This document shows, one piece after another, positions 10,718 through 22,285 of a stretch of DNA of 64,000 bases. Origin of the DNA: Endomychus coccineus (lineage: Eukaryota; Arthropoda; Insecta; Coleoptera; Endomychidae). A program made the translations under genes and the position numbers. Location: positions 20,389,631 through 20,453,630 of the forward strand of contig OY294070.1 in the NCBI GenBank assembly GCA_958510875.1, written 5' to 3'. How positions within the stretch are numbered: position 1 is the stretch's first letter; each line of letters begins with the position of its first letter. The notes beneath the pieces are model-generated. The model was not told the origin of the DNA. It did not search any database and worked only from the letters and a program-made list of their open reading frames with translations.

Positions 10718-11692
10718 CTGTAATTAATAAGAAAAACATCAATATAGTTGTTGTTAAGATTTTTCTACCATTAAAAAAGATATCAGCATAATTTTATATT
10801 TTTGGCAACACAAAAATTGCTAAATTAATAATGGCATGTCTCCGGTAAGGAATATGAACTCGCTACGAAAAATCATATTAGCTGGACCATATACATGGGT
10901 CATATGGGACGCAATTTTATTTCAAGGTTCCAAGAACACATTTGATAAGTTCAAATTCAGATTAACCTCAACTCCTTAGAAAGTAATCATATAAGACCTA
11001 TTCTGCATGAACAGCAAGAAAAGACAGGAATTGAATATACGTATTACAATATGTAGAAATTTCGTAATTTAGCAAACGCCGCACTTTTATGATTAGAATG
11101 GTATGAAATTACGTTGAGATTCGCTTTAAACAATACCCCAATATTATCGAATACGCCGCTGTATTCGACCTTAAGACTCGCATCGAATAGACCGCATATC
11201 TCGAAATATAGCGTAATAGGTAAATCCCCTGAACTAATCTACACATAATCGCATATACAAAACTGATTAGCAGCTTGACGACAGCAATGACAAATTGTAC
11301 CATTTGTCAGCTTTCGTTGAATGAATAATAAAACTATTAACTTCCTGGAAAAACTCATTTTGTAGAAAAATGCAATACATTCCAGATATTGTACAGAAAG
11401 TGATTGAATAAAAAAGATATTTTAATATCGCTATTTTTCATGCGAAAACAGATAAGATTCATGGATAGATAGTTCATTTGGGATTTTATATTGTGACATA
11501 TGAAGTTTATGGGCCTTGGGGAACTACTCCGGAATTTGATAAACGTGTTTGAAGCCAACTGATGAAGTTTTACTATCTGTAATTTTTTTTAGCATTGAAT
11601 GACCACTTCACAAACATTCTAGGTACTTGTTATAATAGTGAAAATATGAATACTTATATTACGTCACATATTTAACATAAAATTTTCATCTT
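10718..11692. other. Intron sequence with no recognised feature
   Basis: Part of the 4.7-kb intron between coding exons 1 and 2 of the ankyrin gene. I see no exon, RNA gene or complete mobile element here. Confidence 0.4.
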
Positions 11693-11915
11693 GAATAGTA
11701 GACTTCCGCGGATAGCTAATCTTGAAAAATCTTGGCTGCCGGATGGATTCCGCGTCACAATAGCTCGACTTGATCCCGACGTTTCGCCAAGCATTGCAGT
11801 TTCAGTTCAAGCCTCAAGCCTGTCCTGAAGATGCCTCCTGTAATGGTTCGCGAAACGTCGGCATCAAGTCGAGCTATTGTGACGCGGAATCCATCCGGAA
11901 GCCAAGATTTTTCAT
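11693..11915 (+). mobile_element. PLE inverted end with hammerhead core
   Basis: The segment opens CTTGAATAGTAGACTTCCGC, a piece also present at 34.36 and 54.54 kb. It then forms an imperfect palindrome: the left arm (about 11735-11810) runs through GGATTCCGCGTCACAATAGC, and the right arm carries its inverse up to about 11910. A loop of about 40 bases lies in between. It corresponds to the terminal repeats of the PLE family whose RT is at 34.4 and 55.8 kb, without any coding part. Confidence 0.6.
11818..11872 (+). ncRNA. Hammerhead-like ribozyme core (decayed stem II)
   Basis: CTGAAGA at 11825-11831 and GAAA at 11852-11855 match the hammerhead core (position 7 is variable, so CTGAAGA is allowed). 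Stem II (GCCTCC with GGTTCGC) has two mismatches compared with the better copy at 52566. I could not pair stem I convincingly. Confidence 0.4.
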
Positions 11916-12017
11916 ACAATTTTCATATTACCTAATTATTATTTATCTAAAACTTCTCTCAAGTGTCCGTTTGAATAAACTTTGAAGGAATGTTTGTTAA
12001 ATCTCTCATTGATTTTT

Positions 12018-12039
12018 TATACTTTGACTACACGAGAGG
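12018..12039 (-). repeat. Conserved retroelement-like 3' end motif, inverted
   Basis: The inverse of CTCGTGTAGTCAAAGTAT plus an A-run, shared with 6080, 35273 and 44356. Confidence 0.4.
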
Positions 12040-12620
12040 GAAACCTACAATGTTGGGATAGGAGATAGATATTTGAATTATTCTAAACGTTTGGAGGTTA
12101 TACGCATGGAGAAAGACCTCACTAGGTATGGTTTCACAACTTCGCTGTTCTATTGAAAAATGGTCGCCATTTTGTTGGCCATAGTAAGGAGCCCCTCCAA
12201 AACTTGTTTCTACCTTTTCGTTTGGATCAAATAACAGCAAAAATGCACTTGACTGACAAATCGAATCACGACGTTTTTCCCTGGGTGACCTACAAAATCA
12301 CGAAAAATCCAATGTATCAGATTTTAGCATTGATTTTTCAGAAATTCAACCAAAATCATCAGTCAATCATTTTTCCTTATTTTTGGACATCCAATATAGT
12401 AGAAATCACAAGCGACTGATATTTTCCTCAAGTATTTTCAATTTGGTCACACATTGAAAATTTTTTGAAAATGGCAGATTTAGGATAATTATAAATGTAT
12501 AAATTTTCTAAATAAGACAAACACACATACACAAAATCGAATATAACATAAGCTCAACAAATGAATTGGGGTGGAGGGTAGTGGAGGGGTGGAGGAAGGG
12601 GTCGATAGAAAATAATTATA

Positions 12621-14936
12621 CAGGGTGTCCTCGAACTGCGTGGCCAAAATGGAACCGAAGATTCTTTGACTCGAAAAAAATTCGATGAGCCTTTTTACTT
12701 TTGCCTTAAGTGTCTTGTTTAGCCGGTAGAGGGCTTCAAAGTTGCAAAAATAATTTTGTTTTTTTGGTATAACTTGAGAACGTGATGGAGAACTTTTACA
12801 ATATTTGGCAGGTGAGTTACTGTCAATAATAGTCGTTTTTGAGAGTGGAGCACAGAGCCTTAGAGACCATAGAAATGGCTCAAACTTGAGGATGTAACGG
12901 GAAAAGTGTCCAGAACTTGTTTGTGGTCAATGTAATTCACCCGATATTTTTTATGTAGATAGCTTATCTAATTTGAAAACTTTTCTTACTCTTAGAAAAT
13001 GTTGATAAAATCAACGGATCAGCTTGAAAAAATTAATTTTCGAGTCCTGCAATTTTGGCTTACTAATTTTACTTGATTAAAATACCTTAGTTGCCTCTGC
13101 TTTTCTAATGTCATTTTGGCATTTGGAGAATTTATTCTCAAAACTGTCAGTTTTTACTTTGCTTTCCGTACAAATTTAATGAAATTATGGCTCAAAATTT
13201 CACTAACACTGAAATGGTTAATATCTCGGTAAAACACGAATAATAAAAACAATAGAAATGGGGAAACGATGTGATTATTTAGGAAAAACAAATGCTAAAT
13301 TAAAAGAAACAACAAAACTTTTTGGGAAATCGCTAAGGCATCAATTGTTCGAAATGTTGCCCATTTTCCTGAATACACAAATTAATTCGTTTCAAGAAAT
13401 TGAATTGAACTCTGGCTAGTACTTCAGGATCATCCTTCAATAAATCCGCTTCATGATTAATTCGTTGCAACAATTTCTCCCGTGTGTTTACTGGAGCTGC
13501 ATAAACTTTCGCCCCATATAAAGTAGTCGCAGGTCGTCAAATCAGGGGAGCGGGCCGGCCAGTTCACTGGTGCATCGTTTCCTCTACCTATCCAGCGATC
13601 TGGATATTCCGCATTCAAATGTCGCCTCACAGCTAATGTGAACTGTGGAGGTGCACCATCATGCATAAACCAAAGGTCACGACGAATGTGCAAGGGCAAG
13701 TCTTCAACAGTTCAGGTAGCCTTTGTTCCAAAAAGTTCAAGTAGCTCTCCCCGTTCAATCGATCGGGTATAACGGTAGGACCAATAATAAAGTTATCCAC
13801 AATTCCAACCCAAACATTGATTTTAGTTTGATTCTGAAAATGTGTAACTTCCGTTTCATGAGGATTTTCATCAGCATAGAAATGTTCATTATGGAGGTTA
13901 AAAAGACCACATCTCGTGAAAGTATCTTCGTCCGTGAACAGAATTCTTCTACAAAAATTGGGGTTTGCGTTTTGTCTTTGGACAATAAGCCGACAGAAAT
14001 CTAGCCGATGACCTGGATCCATCGGCAATAAGTCTTGAACTGTTTTAATATGATAGGGATACAACAGTTCTTCTTTCAGTACATTATGAACTAATGATTT
14101 TGAGGCTCCAATACGAAGTCCCAAACGTAGTGTGCTTATCCCAGGTTCAGTTTCAACCGCTTCCAGTATCGCTTCTTCGAGCTCTAACGTCCTTCTTGTA
14201 CGTTTGGGTCCAGTTTCTCTGCGATTTGCTTCAAATTTGCCAGTTTCGCGAAGGTTTGCCGATTTGGAATTCTGCGATGCGGATATCTTTCCTTTCTCCG
14301 GCCATTGCAACGACAAAGTCCATAAATCAATAACATAACCATTTCAGTGTTAGTGAAATTTTGAGCCTTAATTTTATAAAATTTTTACGGAAAGCAAAGT
14401 AAAAACTGACAGTTTTGAGAATAAATTCTTCAAATGCCAAAATGACATTAGAAAAGCAAAGGCAACTAAGGTATTTTAATCAAGTAAAATTAGTAAGCCA
14501 AAATTGCAGAGACTCGAAAATTAATTTTTTCAAGCTAATCCGTTGATTTTATCAAAATTTTCTAAGAGTAAGAAAAGTTTTCAAATTAGATAAGCTATCT
14601 ACATAAAAAATATCGAGTGAATTACATTGACCACAAAAAAGTTCTGGACACTTTTCCCGTTACATCCTCAAGTTTGAGCCATTTCCATGGTCTCTAAGGC
14701 TCTGTGCTCCACTCTCAAAAATGGCCATTATTGACAGTAACTGACCTGCTAAATATTGTAAAAGTTCTTCATTACGTTCTCAAATTATACCGAAAAAACA
14801 AAATTATTTTTGCAATTTTGAAGCCCTCTACCGGGTAAACAAGACACTTGAGGCAAAAGTAAAATGGCTCATCAACTTTTTTTCTAATCAAAGAATCTTC
14901 GGTTTTATTTTGGCCACGCGGTTCGAGGACACCCTG
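12621..14936 (-). mobile_element. Long-TIR mariner-like transposon, copy B
   Basis: Same family as copy A but in reverse orientation. It begins CAGGGTGTCCTCGAACTGCG and ends with the inverse, flanked by TA (12619-12620 and 14937-14938). Inverted arms are about 570 bp. It lies in the 4.7-kb intron between coding exons 1 and 2 of the ankyrin gene, transcribed in the same direction as the host gene. Confidence 0.85.
13333..14369 (-). pseudogene. Mariner-like transposase, copy B (start lost, frameshifted)
   Basis: Reads like copy A from the HTH region to QLMP. The start codon has become AAG (14367-14369) while the duplicate of that codon in the other inverted repeat, near 13186, is still ATG. 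Two N-terminal deletions remove parts of the helix-turn-helix region. The single-base deletion before the second catalytic motif and the 11-base deletion after the third are exactly those of copy A. Catalytic motifs LFTDEDTF and WFMHDGAPP remain visible, and the third reads SPDLTTCDYF. Not functional. Confidence 0.8.
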
Positions 14937-14999
14937 TATATTAGTTAAATAAGGAAGAAATGTGCAATTGGAAACAGGCTTAAATTAGAATTTATAATT

Positions 15000-15136
15000 T
15001 AGGTTTTAAGTAGTTATTGTTAAGAATCAGGCCTGCGCAAAGATGGAGAACCCATCTTAGCAGGGCAAATGTCATGTATTGATAATTGTTGTATTAACAC
15101 CTGAATAAATAAATAAATAAATAAAAATAAATAAAC
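15000..15136 (+). repeat. Retroelement-like tail with AAAT repeats
   Basis: A segment with GGCCTGCGCAAAGATGGAGA ends in a run of AAAT/AATA units (15102-15136), as at the 3' ends of some non-LTR elements. No coding part is visible. Confidence 0.3.
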
Positions 15137-15463
15137 CTATGGTTCAATTTGTATGTTTATTCATCTTGATAATCCAAAAATATGAAGAAAAAAAACCAAT
15201 AGGGATGTTCTCCAGTGTATGAAAAGGCTGCCAAAATTGCAAACATGAACCACAGAGAAGACATAATTTAAGTTATAGATCTTCACATTCACGAAAATAT
15301 AACCTCTTACCCTCCCCCTTTTCTAGTTCAATTTTCAAGGAGTGTATAAAGATATCTCCCCAATTTTAGAGAGACTACTACCTAATTTAATAATATATTT
15401 TGTATTTTTTGAGCGTGGTGATTTAACTGATTGTAACTAGCAACATATTATAAAGGCACTTAC

Positions 15464-16621
15464 AGATTTCCTGAATCCGATTGGACACAACATTTCAGAT
15501 CTAAGAAAAACTGTAGCTTATTTGTATCCCCTTGTTTTGGATTAGTCGAGGGATTACTACTTATTGGAGCAGATGAAATTAACACAGGTCCTGATCCCAT
15601 ATTCACATTCTTCCCAATGATCAAATCACTTTCACTATTAAGATAATCGAGGAACATTGGATCTATGATAGAATCATCACTCGTTTGCTCCTCAGTTTGG
15701 CAAGAACTATCCACTACAGATTTATTTTCCTCAACTTTGCTATCTGATTCACGAAGATCATCAGTATCTGTAGTTTTTGAACTTAATTCTATGTTCTGAC
15801 ACTTGCAACTGTTTAACACAACACTACCTACTTTGGTGATTTTAGGCAACTGACTTTTATTACCCATATTTGGACTTGCTAATTTTAAATTAATAAATGA
15901 TGAACCTTTTGCATTTCTTATAGTTTCTGCTCTTCTCACATTTGAATTAATAACTGATTCATGTTTCGTTATTGTTCCTTGGCAAATTTTCATTGGTTTA
16001 GGTTTCATTTTATATAAAGTAAACTTTTCTTTAGATTTTAAATTTGCAGATTCTAAAACTGCATTCACACGATGCCTAGCTTTCATATCAGCATTTGTAC
16101 ATATGCTTGCTGAACTTTTGACTGTAGTTATATTTACAATTTTAATCTTAGGTGGGGGTTTCCCATTCATAGATTTCAAAGGAACTGAAGTGCTTTTCTT
16201 ATCTGCACATATCTTCGCTTGTTCAGCATGTGTTATCAATGTTTGTGGCTTACATTCTATTTTACGTAATTTGTGAATAATGTTTTGTTCATTTCTAAGT
16301 CTTTTAACAACAGAACTTGGTAATTCGGGTATCATTTCTAACTTCTTTCCATTAAGGAAAATAAACTTCTTCCCATTGGTATCCATACGTACAATTACTT
16401 CTTTAATTCCTTGATTTTCAGAAACCTGATTTAATTTCTTCAGGACATTCAAATGTTTGTCAACAATATTCAACCCTTCCTGTAGAACCATTCTATCATT
16501 TCTAAATCCCAATAAGTAATGGTTTTCCGGATTATCCGATATTTTATTACCCGAAAAATAATAGGTAAGCTTGATTTTGCTGTTGGTGGTGATTTCCTTC
16601 AACTCTTGTTCCATCAGAATC
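15464..16621 (-). CDS. Bcl3/IkB-like ankyrin protein, first coding exon (383 codons plus split codon)
   Basis: The minus-strand frame starts at ATG 16614 (MEQELKEITTNSKIKLTYYF) and stays open until a GTAAGTG donor at 15463. The in-frame TAA straddling the donor is intronic. The exon ends with CT, completed to leucine by the next exon at 10717. The encoded 383 residues show no domain I recognise. The N-terminal 120 residues look folded (FRNDRMVLQEGLNIVDKHLN). Residues 120-260 are lysine-rich and probably disordered, possibly carrying nuclear localisation signals. The last 100 are acidic and serine-rich (DTDDLRESDSKVEENKSVVD), as in transactivation-type regions. A long unstructured N-terminus before the ankyrin block is typical of nuclear IkB proteins. 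The first seven bases (16621-16615) are untranslated. Confidence 0.8.
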
Positions 16622-16677
16622 CTTAAATTTCAAAGTTTAGGTTAAGCCAAACTACTTAATTAAATTTTATTTCTTAC
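16622..16677 (-). other. 56-nt intron in the 5' untranslated region
   Basis: On the minus strand TTCG is followed by GTAAGAAATA and the intron ends AAATTTAAG, seven bases before the ATG. The length of 56 nt is normal for a short insect intron, although the acceptor has a weak pyrimidine tract. The 5' untranslated exon would start upstream, near 16740; I see no TATA box. Confidence 0.5.
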
Positions 16678-17044
16678 CGAATTGGAACTTTGAAATCGCT
16701 TTTGTCACGAGGTTATGACGATGCAGTTGTACGCCTCAGAACTTTTTCTTAAATACCTTGATTTTATATAACACTGATGTTTTATAAAGAGGTAATTCCC
16801 CTCGTTTCTACCTCCTTTACCTTTCATCAAAAAAATTAATGGTTGTTCCACACTGCGCAAGCTCGAGCAGTGCATGCAAAATGATAAAGCGAAAGAAACT
16901 GGTTGAGACCACAGTATAAGAAAATATCTTATGCTATGTTGAGACCATGGATACTTGATAGACTAGGACGGGAGACCATCAACTATTGGTTTTAGAAACT
17001 GCCTATGCCACAGTCGCGACTATAGAGCGCGATGAGCCCGACAC

Positions 17045-17305
17045 CATAGAGATCATATAGCATAGAGGAGTAAAGCTTGTGTTTAAGGTATATGAGCGGT
17101 GCGTGACATGTTCAAATTTCTTAGCGGTACCTACTCCTTCGTATTTTTACCCTCCCCTCACACTCTCCTCCAACCGCTTACATTGATGACGGCGTGCTCT
17201 TATATGAAAGCGAGAAGAGTGGGGACCGCTAATAGAGAAAATTTCATTCGAACCCTGCGTGGCATTACGGGCCGCTTCACGCCTCTATGCTATATGATCT
17301 CTATG
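17045..17305. mobile_element. 261-bp MITE with perfect 8-bp target duplication
   Basis: Terminal inverted repeats of 24 bp (17045-17068 and 17282-17305, beginning CATAGAGATCAT) are perfect. The element is flanked by identical copies of CCCGACAC (17037-17044 and 17306-17313). An 8-bp duplication points to a hAT- or P-type transposase. It has no coding capacity. It sits about 300-600 bp upstream of the ankyrin gene's probable transcription start. Confidence 0.9.
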
Positions 17306-17569
17306 CCCGACACACGTCGGCATTGACGGAGGGGAGCCCAAATTCTTAATTGAGTGGAGATGGGAGAATCAAGAACGTACTGGTAAAATGAACTATTCTT
17401 CTTCTAGTTTACTTCATCTTCTGCATTTGTTTACTACTTTTACTCAACGGTTCTCAGACTTGGGAGCACAGTAAATAAGTTCTATTATCTGTGCTTTGGA
17501 GAATAGACTATAAATTAATTAGTAGTTTTTGAAAGGTAGTGGCCGTTAGACCGTCTTGGAAGTGAAACC

Positions 17570-17830
17570 ATAATAGAGGATAACAGCCCAGTCGGTAAGA
17601 CCCCAGCCCAATTTATTTTTGCGTCTGATAGCGTAAGTTCGAAACTTCTAGCGGCAAGGTCATCGCAGGTTAAATTATTGACAGGTTAGTTTTTAATTTT
17701 GTATATATTTTTGGGAATACTAGGTGGTATAGAAATACATAATAAAAAGGCTTTTTCTGTAGTCGGACCGGGCTCAAACTGATGTTTACTACACGGTCGG
17801 ACCGTGCAGTAATAATAATAATAATATCTT
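17570..17830 (+). repeat. Possible tRNA-derived SINE
   Basis: AGCCCAGTCGGTAAGAC near 17588 resembles a polymerase III A box. AGTTCGAAACT about 48 bases later resembles a B box. The segment ends in a short AAT repeat (17808-17826). I could not define target duplications, and the tRNA part is degenerate. Confidence 0.35.
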
Positions 17831-18007
17831 CATTAATCTTGTGGGCTAATCATAGAATATATAGGACAAGTCAGAAGACATTAATTGGTTAGAATACATG
17901 TTAGATATTATATTCTATGTGTTAAGACGAAATACTACATAATAAAGTAATTTAAGACAGTTAAACAAAATCTTATTTTTGTTAAACTTATATAAAAGAC
18001 AAACATA

Positions 18008-18852
18008 CTAGGGCAAGGGGAAAAGTTCCTGAAAAATGAAACAAGAAATGGTTTATTTTGTCAAAACTTATTTTATTTCTCAACATAATCTCCTTGTAGC
18101 CCGATACACTTCGTACAACGTTTTCGATCCCTTTTAAGTAATCGGCAATCCTTCAAAATAGGCGTTTGTTTCAACGAGGAGCTCATAGTTGGAGCCAAAT
18201 CTCTATCCGCCGAGCCATTTCTTCAAGTTTGAGAATAGATTAAAATCGCAGGGGTCAAATTTGGAGAATATGGTTGATGAAGAACCAATTCGTAGCGAAA
18301 TTCATGCAATTTTGCCATTGCGACTGCGGTCCTATGCGAGTTGTCAACAGAGAGCAAATGCTGCACACATCTGGCAGATAGCTTCCTCATATTTAAAAAC
18401 TTATTCAAAATGTTCCGTACCTGTTCGGTTGAGATGCCCATAGCTTCAGCAATCTCGTGCCGATCGTCCAATATCATGCCATGAATTTTATCGACGATTT
18501 CTGCCGTTGTAACCTCAATTGGACAACCAGAATGTTCGAAGTCTTTTGTGGTCATACTGCCACAACGAAAATCAGTAAACCACTTGTCAATCGTTCCAAT
18601 CGATGGTGCAGAGTCCCCATAATGTTTAACAAGCGATGCTTTGGTTTGCGTAATGTTTTTTTGACGCAAGAAACAATGTTTAATCAAGAGCTTATGATGG
18701 GTGTCAAAACTGTCAAAACAGAACTGAATGACATATCAGTCTGACAATTTTAAAGCGTTCCAGTTGAAAACGGTACATCACAAATGTCACATGGTATTTT
18801 CGATTGTGGTGTCATCTGTTTCATTTTTCAGGTACCTTTCACCTTGCCCTCG
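18008..18852 (-). mobile_element. DD34D mariner, internally deleted
   Basis: Left end AGGGCAAGG followed by AAAAGTTCCTGAAAAATG and the inverted right end (TTTTTCAGGTACC, CACCTTGCCCTCG) define the element. The left is flanked by TA; the right flank is no longer TA. The same family occurs at 32149 and 62554. About a third of the transposase, including the catalytic centre, is deleted. Confidence 0.75.
18223..18687 (-). pseudogene. Mariner transposase fragment (SETMAR-like DNA-binding part)
   Basis: The minus-strand frame contains both HTH motifs of classical mariner transposases: LVKHYGDSAPSIGTIDKWFT and ISTEQVRNILNKFLNMRKLS. It then jumps from LLSVDN to AMAKLHEFRYELVLHQPYSP, skipping the first two catalytic aspartates. 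The third region is partly kept as SPNLTPAI. The internal deletion compared with the copy at 32.3-33.1 kb is about 440 bp. Confidence 0.75.
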
Positions 18853-19299
18853 CATGAAATACATAGAGGATATAAAGTGTAGGTCCATAAGTTTCAATGT
18901 AGCAACAACCTCATTGGGAAAAAAGTTGATACATTCTTGCAAAGAATAGAACGCTTGAAGTCGAAATATTTTTTCACCTTATTTTGGACTTTTTGGGTTT
19001 TTATGTTTTGATATTTCTAGGCAGTAAGTTGTATAAATAAGCTCCTGCTTTGTTAGGTGCTTTTTTGTGAAAGCTATGGTAATGTTTCAGGACCAATATT
19101 TTATCTTACCTCGCGTGTTATAAGTATAAGTTGTGCCATTGTTGTTAAATGATTGTATATTATTAATTGTGAATATAAGTTAGAATTTTTAGGAGATATA
19201 TGCAGGTAAGTGTAAGTATCTGCGAATGTATAAAAATATTACGGCAAGAAGCCGTAGTTAAATCAAAATATGAGTCTTATGATTCTTTTTTGAGTTTTA
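18853..19299. other. No feature recognised
   Basis: AT-rich sequence without a supportable gene or repeat. Confidence 0.3.
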
Positions 19300-20240
19300 A
19301 AAACCTATCACAGGTAGACGATTATCCCCATATTAAGATATTGAAGTTGAGAATGAAGAACACTTAAGCATAATAAACGTTTATTAAATATTTCGTTCCT
19401 AGTGAATTTCTTAGGGTGTTGATTGCAAAGTAAGCCTAGGCTCTCAAAGAAACTCCTTTCTCTGAAGAGAAGGGACATCAGAGAGATGACTGGAATCCTA
19501 ACTGGTCGTCTTAACAAACACCTTCATACTATGGCCATCGCAGCTGATCCGATATGTTGAAACAGATGTGAAACGGCAGCCCAACTATGCTGGGCGGCAG
19601 TGAAACGGACCCGCTTTGGGTCGGTTTTAATTGGCCCAACTAGCTCAATTTAAATTAATTAATCTCAGGGCTCGTAGTGAAACGTGCCTTGTGATTCAAG
19701 ACTGGTGAATTGCCCGAGCGCCAACTGCTTGAAAAAAAACTATAAAACTAAATGAATTCACAGTCAAGAATACAAGCACTACGAGATGGTTTAAAAAAAA
19801 ACAATACAAGTTCAACTTAACAATTCGTATATTTCAACAGAATTTGAATTATAAATAAAATGTATATCTTTAAATATCATATGACAAGTTTCCCAGCCGA
19901 AAATAAATCTAATCTGTTTATTAGCAAGTTCTATACTATCTCGTAACGCAACCCGTTACAATGTAGGAAATGCAGAGAGGCGGAAGAAACTGCCTCTCAC
20001 ATCCTGCTGGATTGCCCTGCACTGGCATCCCTCAGGCACCGTCACTTCGAAGAGTTAAAACTGCTCCTAGAAGAACTTATGGAAGCCAGTGTTGACAATA
20101 TTCTGGGTTTTTGGCGGGCCACGAACCTGCTAGAATAGAACAGGATTCTGACCACGAGGAGCACAATGAGCCCAACGAAGTGGTCTAAGTGTATTTGAGG
20201 GCTGAGCCTTATCCCGTCAATTGATGATAATGAGGTTCTA
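19300..20240 (+). pseudogene. Non-LTR retrotransposon C-terminal (RNase H / zinc-knuckle) remnant
   Basis: Pieces resemble the C-terminal end of insect non-LTR ORF2 proteins: near 19440-19530 a segment with RRDIREMTGILTGRLNKHLH, and at 19970-20140 CRKCREAEETASHILLDCPA followed by VDNILGFWRATNLLE. The HILLDCPA and FWRATNLL motifs recur at 45.4-45.7 kb on the other strand (NILGLWGATNLLGWAQ), so the same family is represented twice. About 400 bp of unrelated sequence separates the two parts. Confidence 0.55.
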
Positions 20241-20244
20241 AGTC

Positions 20245-21800
20245 ACTCCCTTATTGATATTATAATATTAGTCTGAGTTCGGAGGACTGATTTGGTGGCA
20301 TAGAACAGCACAGAACATCTCGCTAAAACCACTAAACGAGATACAAAGAACGGGCGCATCAGCATTACAGCAGCCATGCGAACGACACCCACGGTGGTCA
20401 AGCGGCGATGAGGGTAATGGAGTCTCACGGTAATAGCTTTAGAGGGAGATTGATCCAATAAGATTGTCTGTGCTGGATGAATAATCGCATCATGCCCTGC
20501 TTTACAGAACACAGTGGATCTAGACCAGGAGGTCAATAAATATCCCCCAAGCTTAGGTGTTAAGATACCTTCATCTGAATGGCTGATTCTCGGGTGTACT
20601 TAGGCCTTCCATCCGTAAGGGGCTCTGCGGATGGTGACTGCTTATTTCGCTACTACTCGTGGGAACCATATGGAGAACTTATACTCCAAAACCACCCCAA
20701 AGGATCCGTCACCTTCTATCCTCTTACCATAGGGCTTCTTGCAAGAGTCCTCATCAGTTCCCTGCTCTCGTAAGGGCTCTTTACAAGAGTGCTCTCAATA
20801 TCCTATCCCTATCTCGATTAACTCCTCACAGGGACTTCCTGAGTCCTGTCTCCATACCGAGGAACCGACCATCCTAACGAATAGGGTGAGAGTAAAGTGG
20901 TTGAGCAAATGTGGGTCGGCCAAAAAGAGGCTCAGGGAGGCGTGTCAGAAGCTAGAGACTACGGTGATATCGGTTTCCGTTACGACAGCCTCTCCGAAAC
21001 CACTCACGGTTAATGTGCCCTCGTGCCCTAAAAAGAGGCCTCTGTAGCTATGCACCAGATGAGGCCCAGCCGGGTGGATCAAGGGACGCGGGTGAATTGA
21101 AATGCAATAGCTACTCTGGTTCAACCCTGCAGAATCATAAACACGTATACTAACCCTCTATAGGACTAAGACTAGTAGCTACGCTCAAGTAACTTCAGCT
21201 TCAGTGGAGAAGGCTCTGCAGGTTGTCATCTTCCGAGAGGGCAGCCTAGAGACTCCAGGTGAGGTCATCAAGTTCAATGACACCTTGTGGGACGTAATCT
21301 TTGCTATTTCGGAGGAGATTACTCCAAGATTCCCATGCACCAGGTTATGGAATAGGTTTCTGCTCGTGACAGCGGCGGACGCCGCTTCCAAAGGGTGGCT
21401 GTTGAACTCAGTTGCCACCATAAAATCCTGGGGAATGCAGACAGCCTCCTTGCGGTAGAGCCTTCATCTTTACTTGAATGGAAGAAGGCCGTACTATGGG
21501 TACCTAGAAAAAACACCTCCCAAACCAGGGATTATACTCTAGATGGGGATTCCTTCAAAGGAAAGAGGAACCCCTGGGCCTCAAACTTATAGTATGGCGA
21601 GACGAACGGACTGTTAGTTATCCTTTTGAAGAAGATGGACTACCAGCTGCCAGGGCTCAGATAACTCTTCTTGGTCCGGGGGAAAACGGGGAGGGCCGGA
21701 AAATGATTAACCAAAAGTTGGCGGCACGCTGGATGAAGAGACAATCAAAATGGGACCACCCAACGAGTTGCCACGAGACTGTAGCTCCCTGAATAGATAG
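20245..21800 (+). pseudogene. TE-derived ORF (DUF4780-like), frameshifted
   Basis: The region is GC-richer than its surroundings and reads as a broken protein: KRLREACQKLETTVI near 20930, then ALQVVIFREGSLETPGEVIK and LWDVIFAISEEITPRFP at 21204-21340, LLVTAADAASKGWLLNSVAT, and a C-terminal piece LPAARAQITLLGPGENGEG near 21650. The layout is reminiscent of the DUF4780 domain found in many insect transposon ORF1-type proteins. That assignment is from memory of the pattern and should be treated as tentative. At least three frame changes. Confidence 0.4.
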
Positions 21801-22039
21801 TTCAAATTTTTTTTACTGCCACTATCAAGGACAAGTTTTTTCGAATCAATCTCCAGCACGATAAGTCTTCAACTGCCTGGTGTGCAAAAAACTCATTGAG
21901 TAATAAATTAACTATTGCTTACCATGATCCTAACCTGGGATACATTACATTATTGTACAACTGTAGACCGACCTAGACCCTACATATTTACTAAAGACTG
22001 AAAATCTACTGCATTATCAACAAGACGTAGTTCCTCTTT

Positions 22040-22285
22040 ATTATACCCATCAATTGAGAGTGGCTGGATGAACACTATCCAGATCGATGGAATGGAAGAA
22101 AAGAACATGTAGAGTAGCCATCTGAATCACCAGACCTCAGGCTGTTACCTTTCTTTTTGTGGGACCGTTCGGCATACATCAGCAACCAATACAGAGGATC
22201 ACACATGAATGTCGGGCGGTATCAGCTGAAACATTACGGAATGTTTGTCAGGAACGTCGTTGTTGAAGTAATGAAATTGACTAAT
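22040..22285 (+). pseudogene. Mariner-like transposase C-terminal relic
   Basis: Fragments YPDRWNGR, SPDLRLLPFFLWDRSAYIS and a degenerate tail correspond to the third catalytic motif region of the long-TIR mariner family (WIGRG, SPDLTPCDFFLWG). No ends were found. Confidence 0.5.

Noticed and set aside
12340..12366. CTGATGA and GAAA on the minus strand near the end of a small open frame.
   Set aside because: No stem II or stem I pairing and no PLE context.
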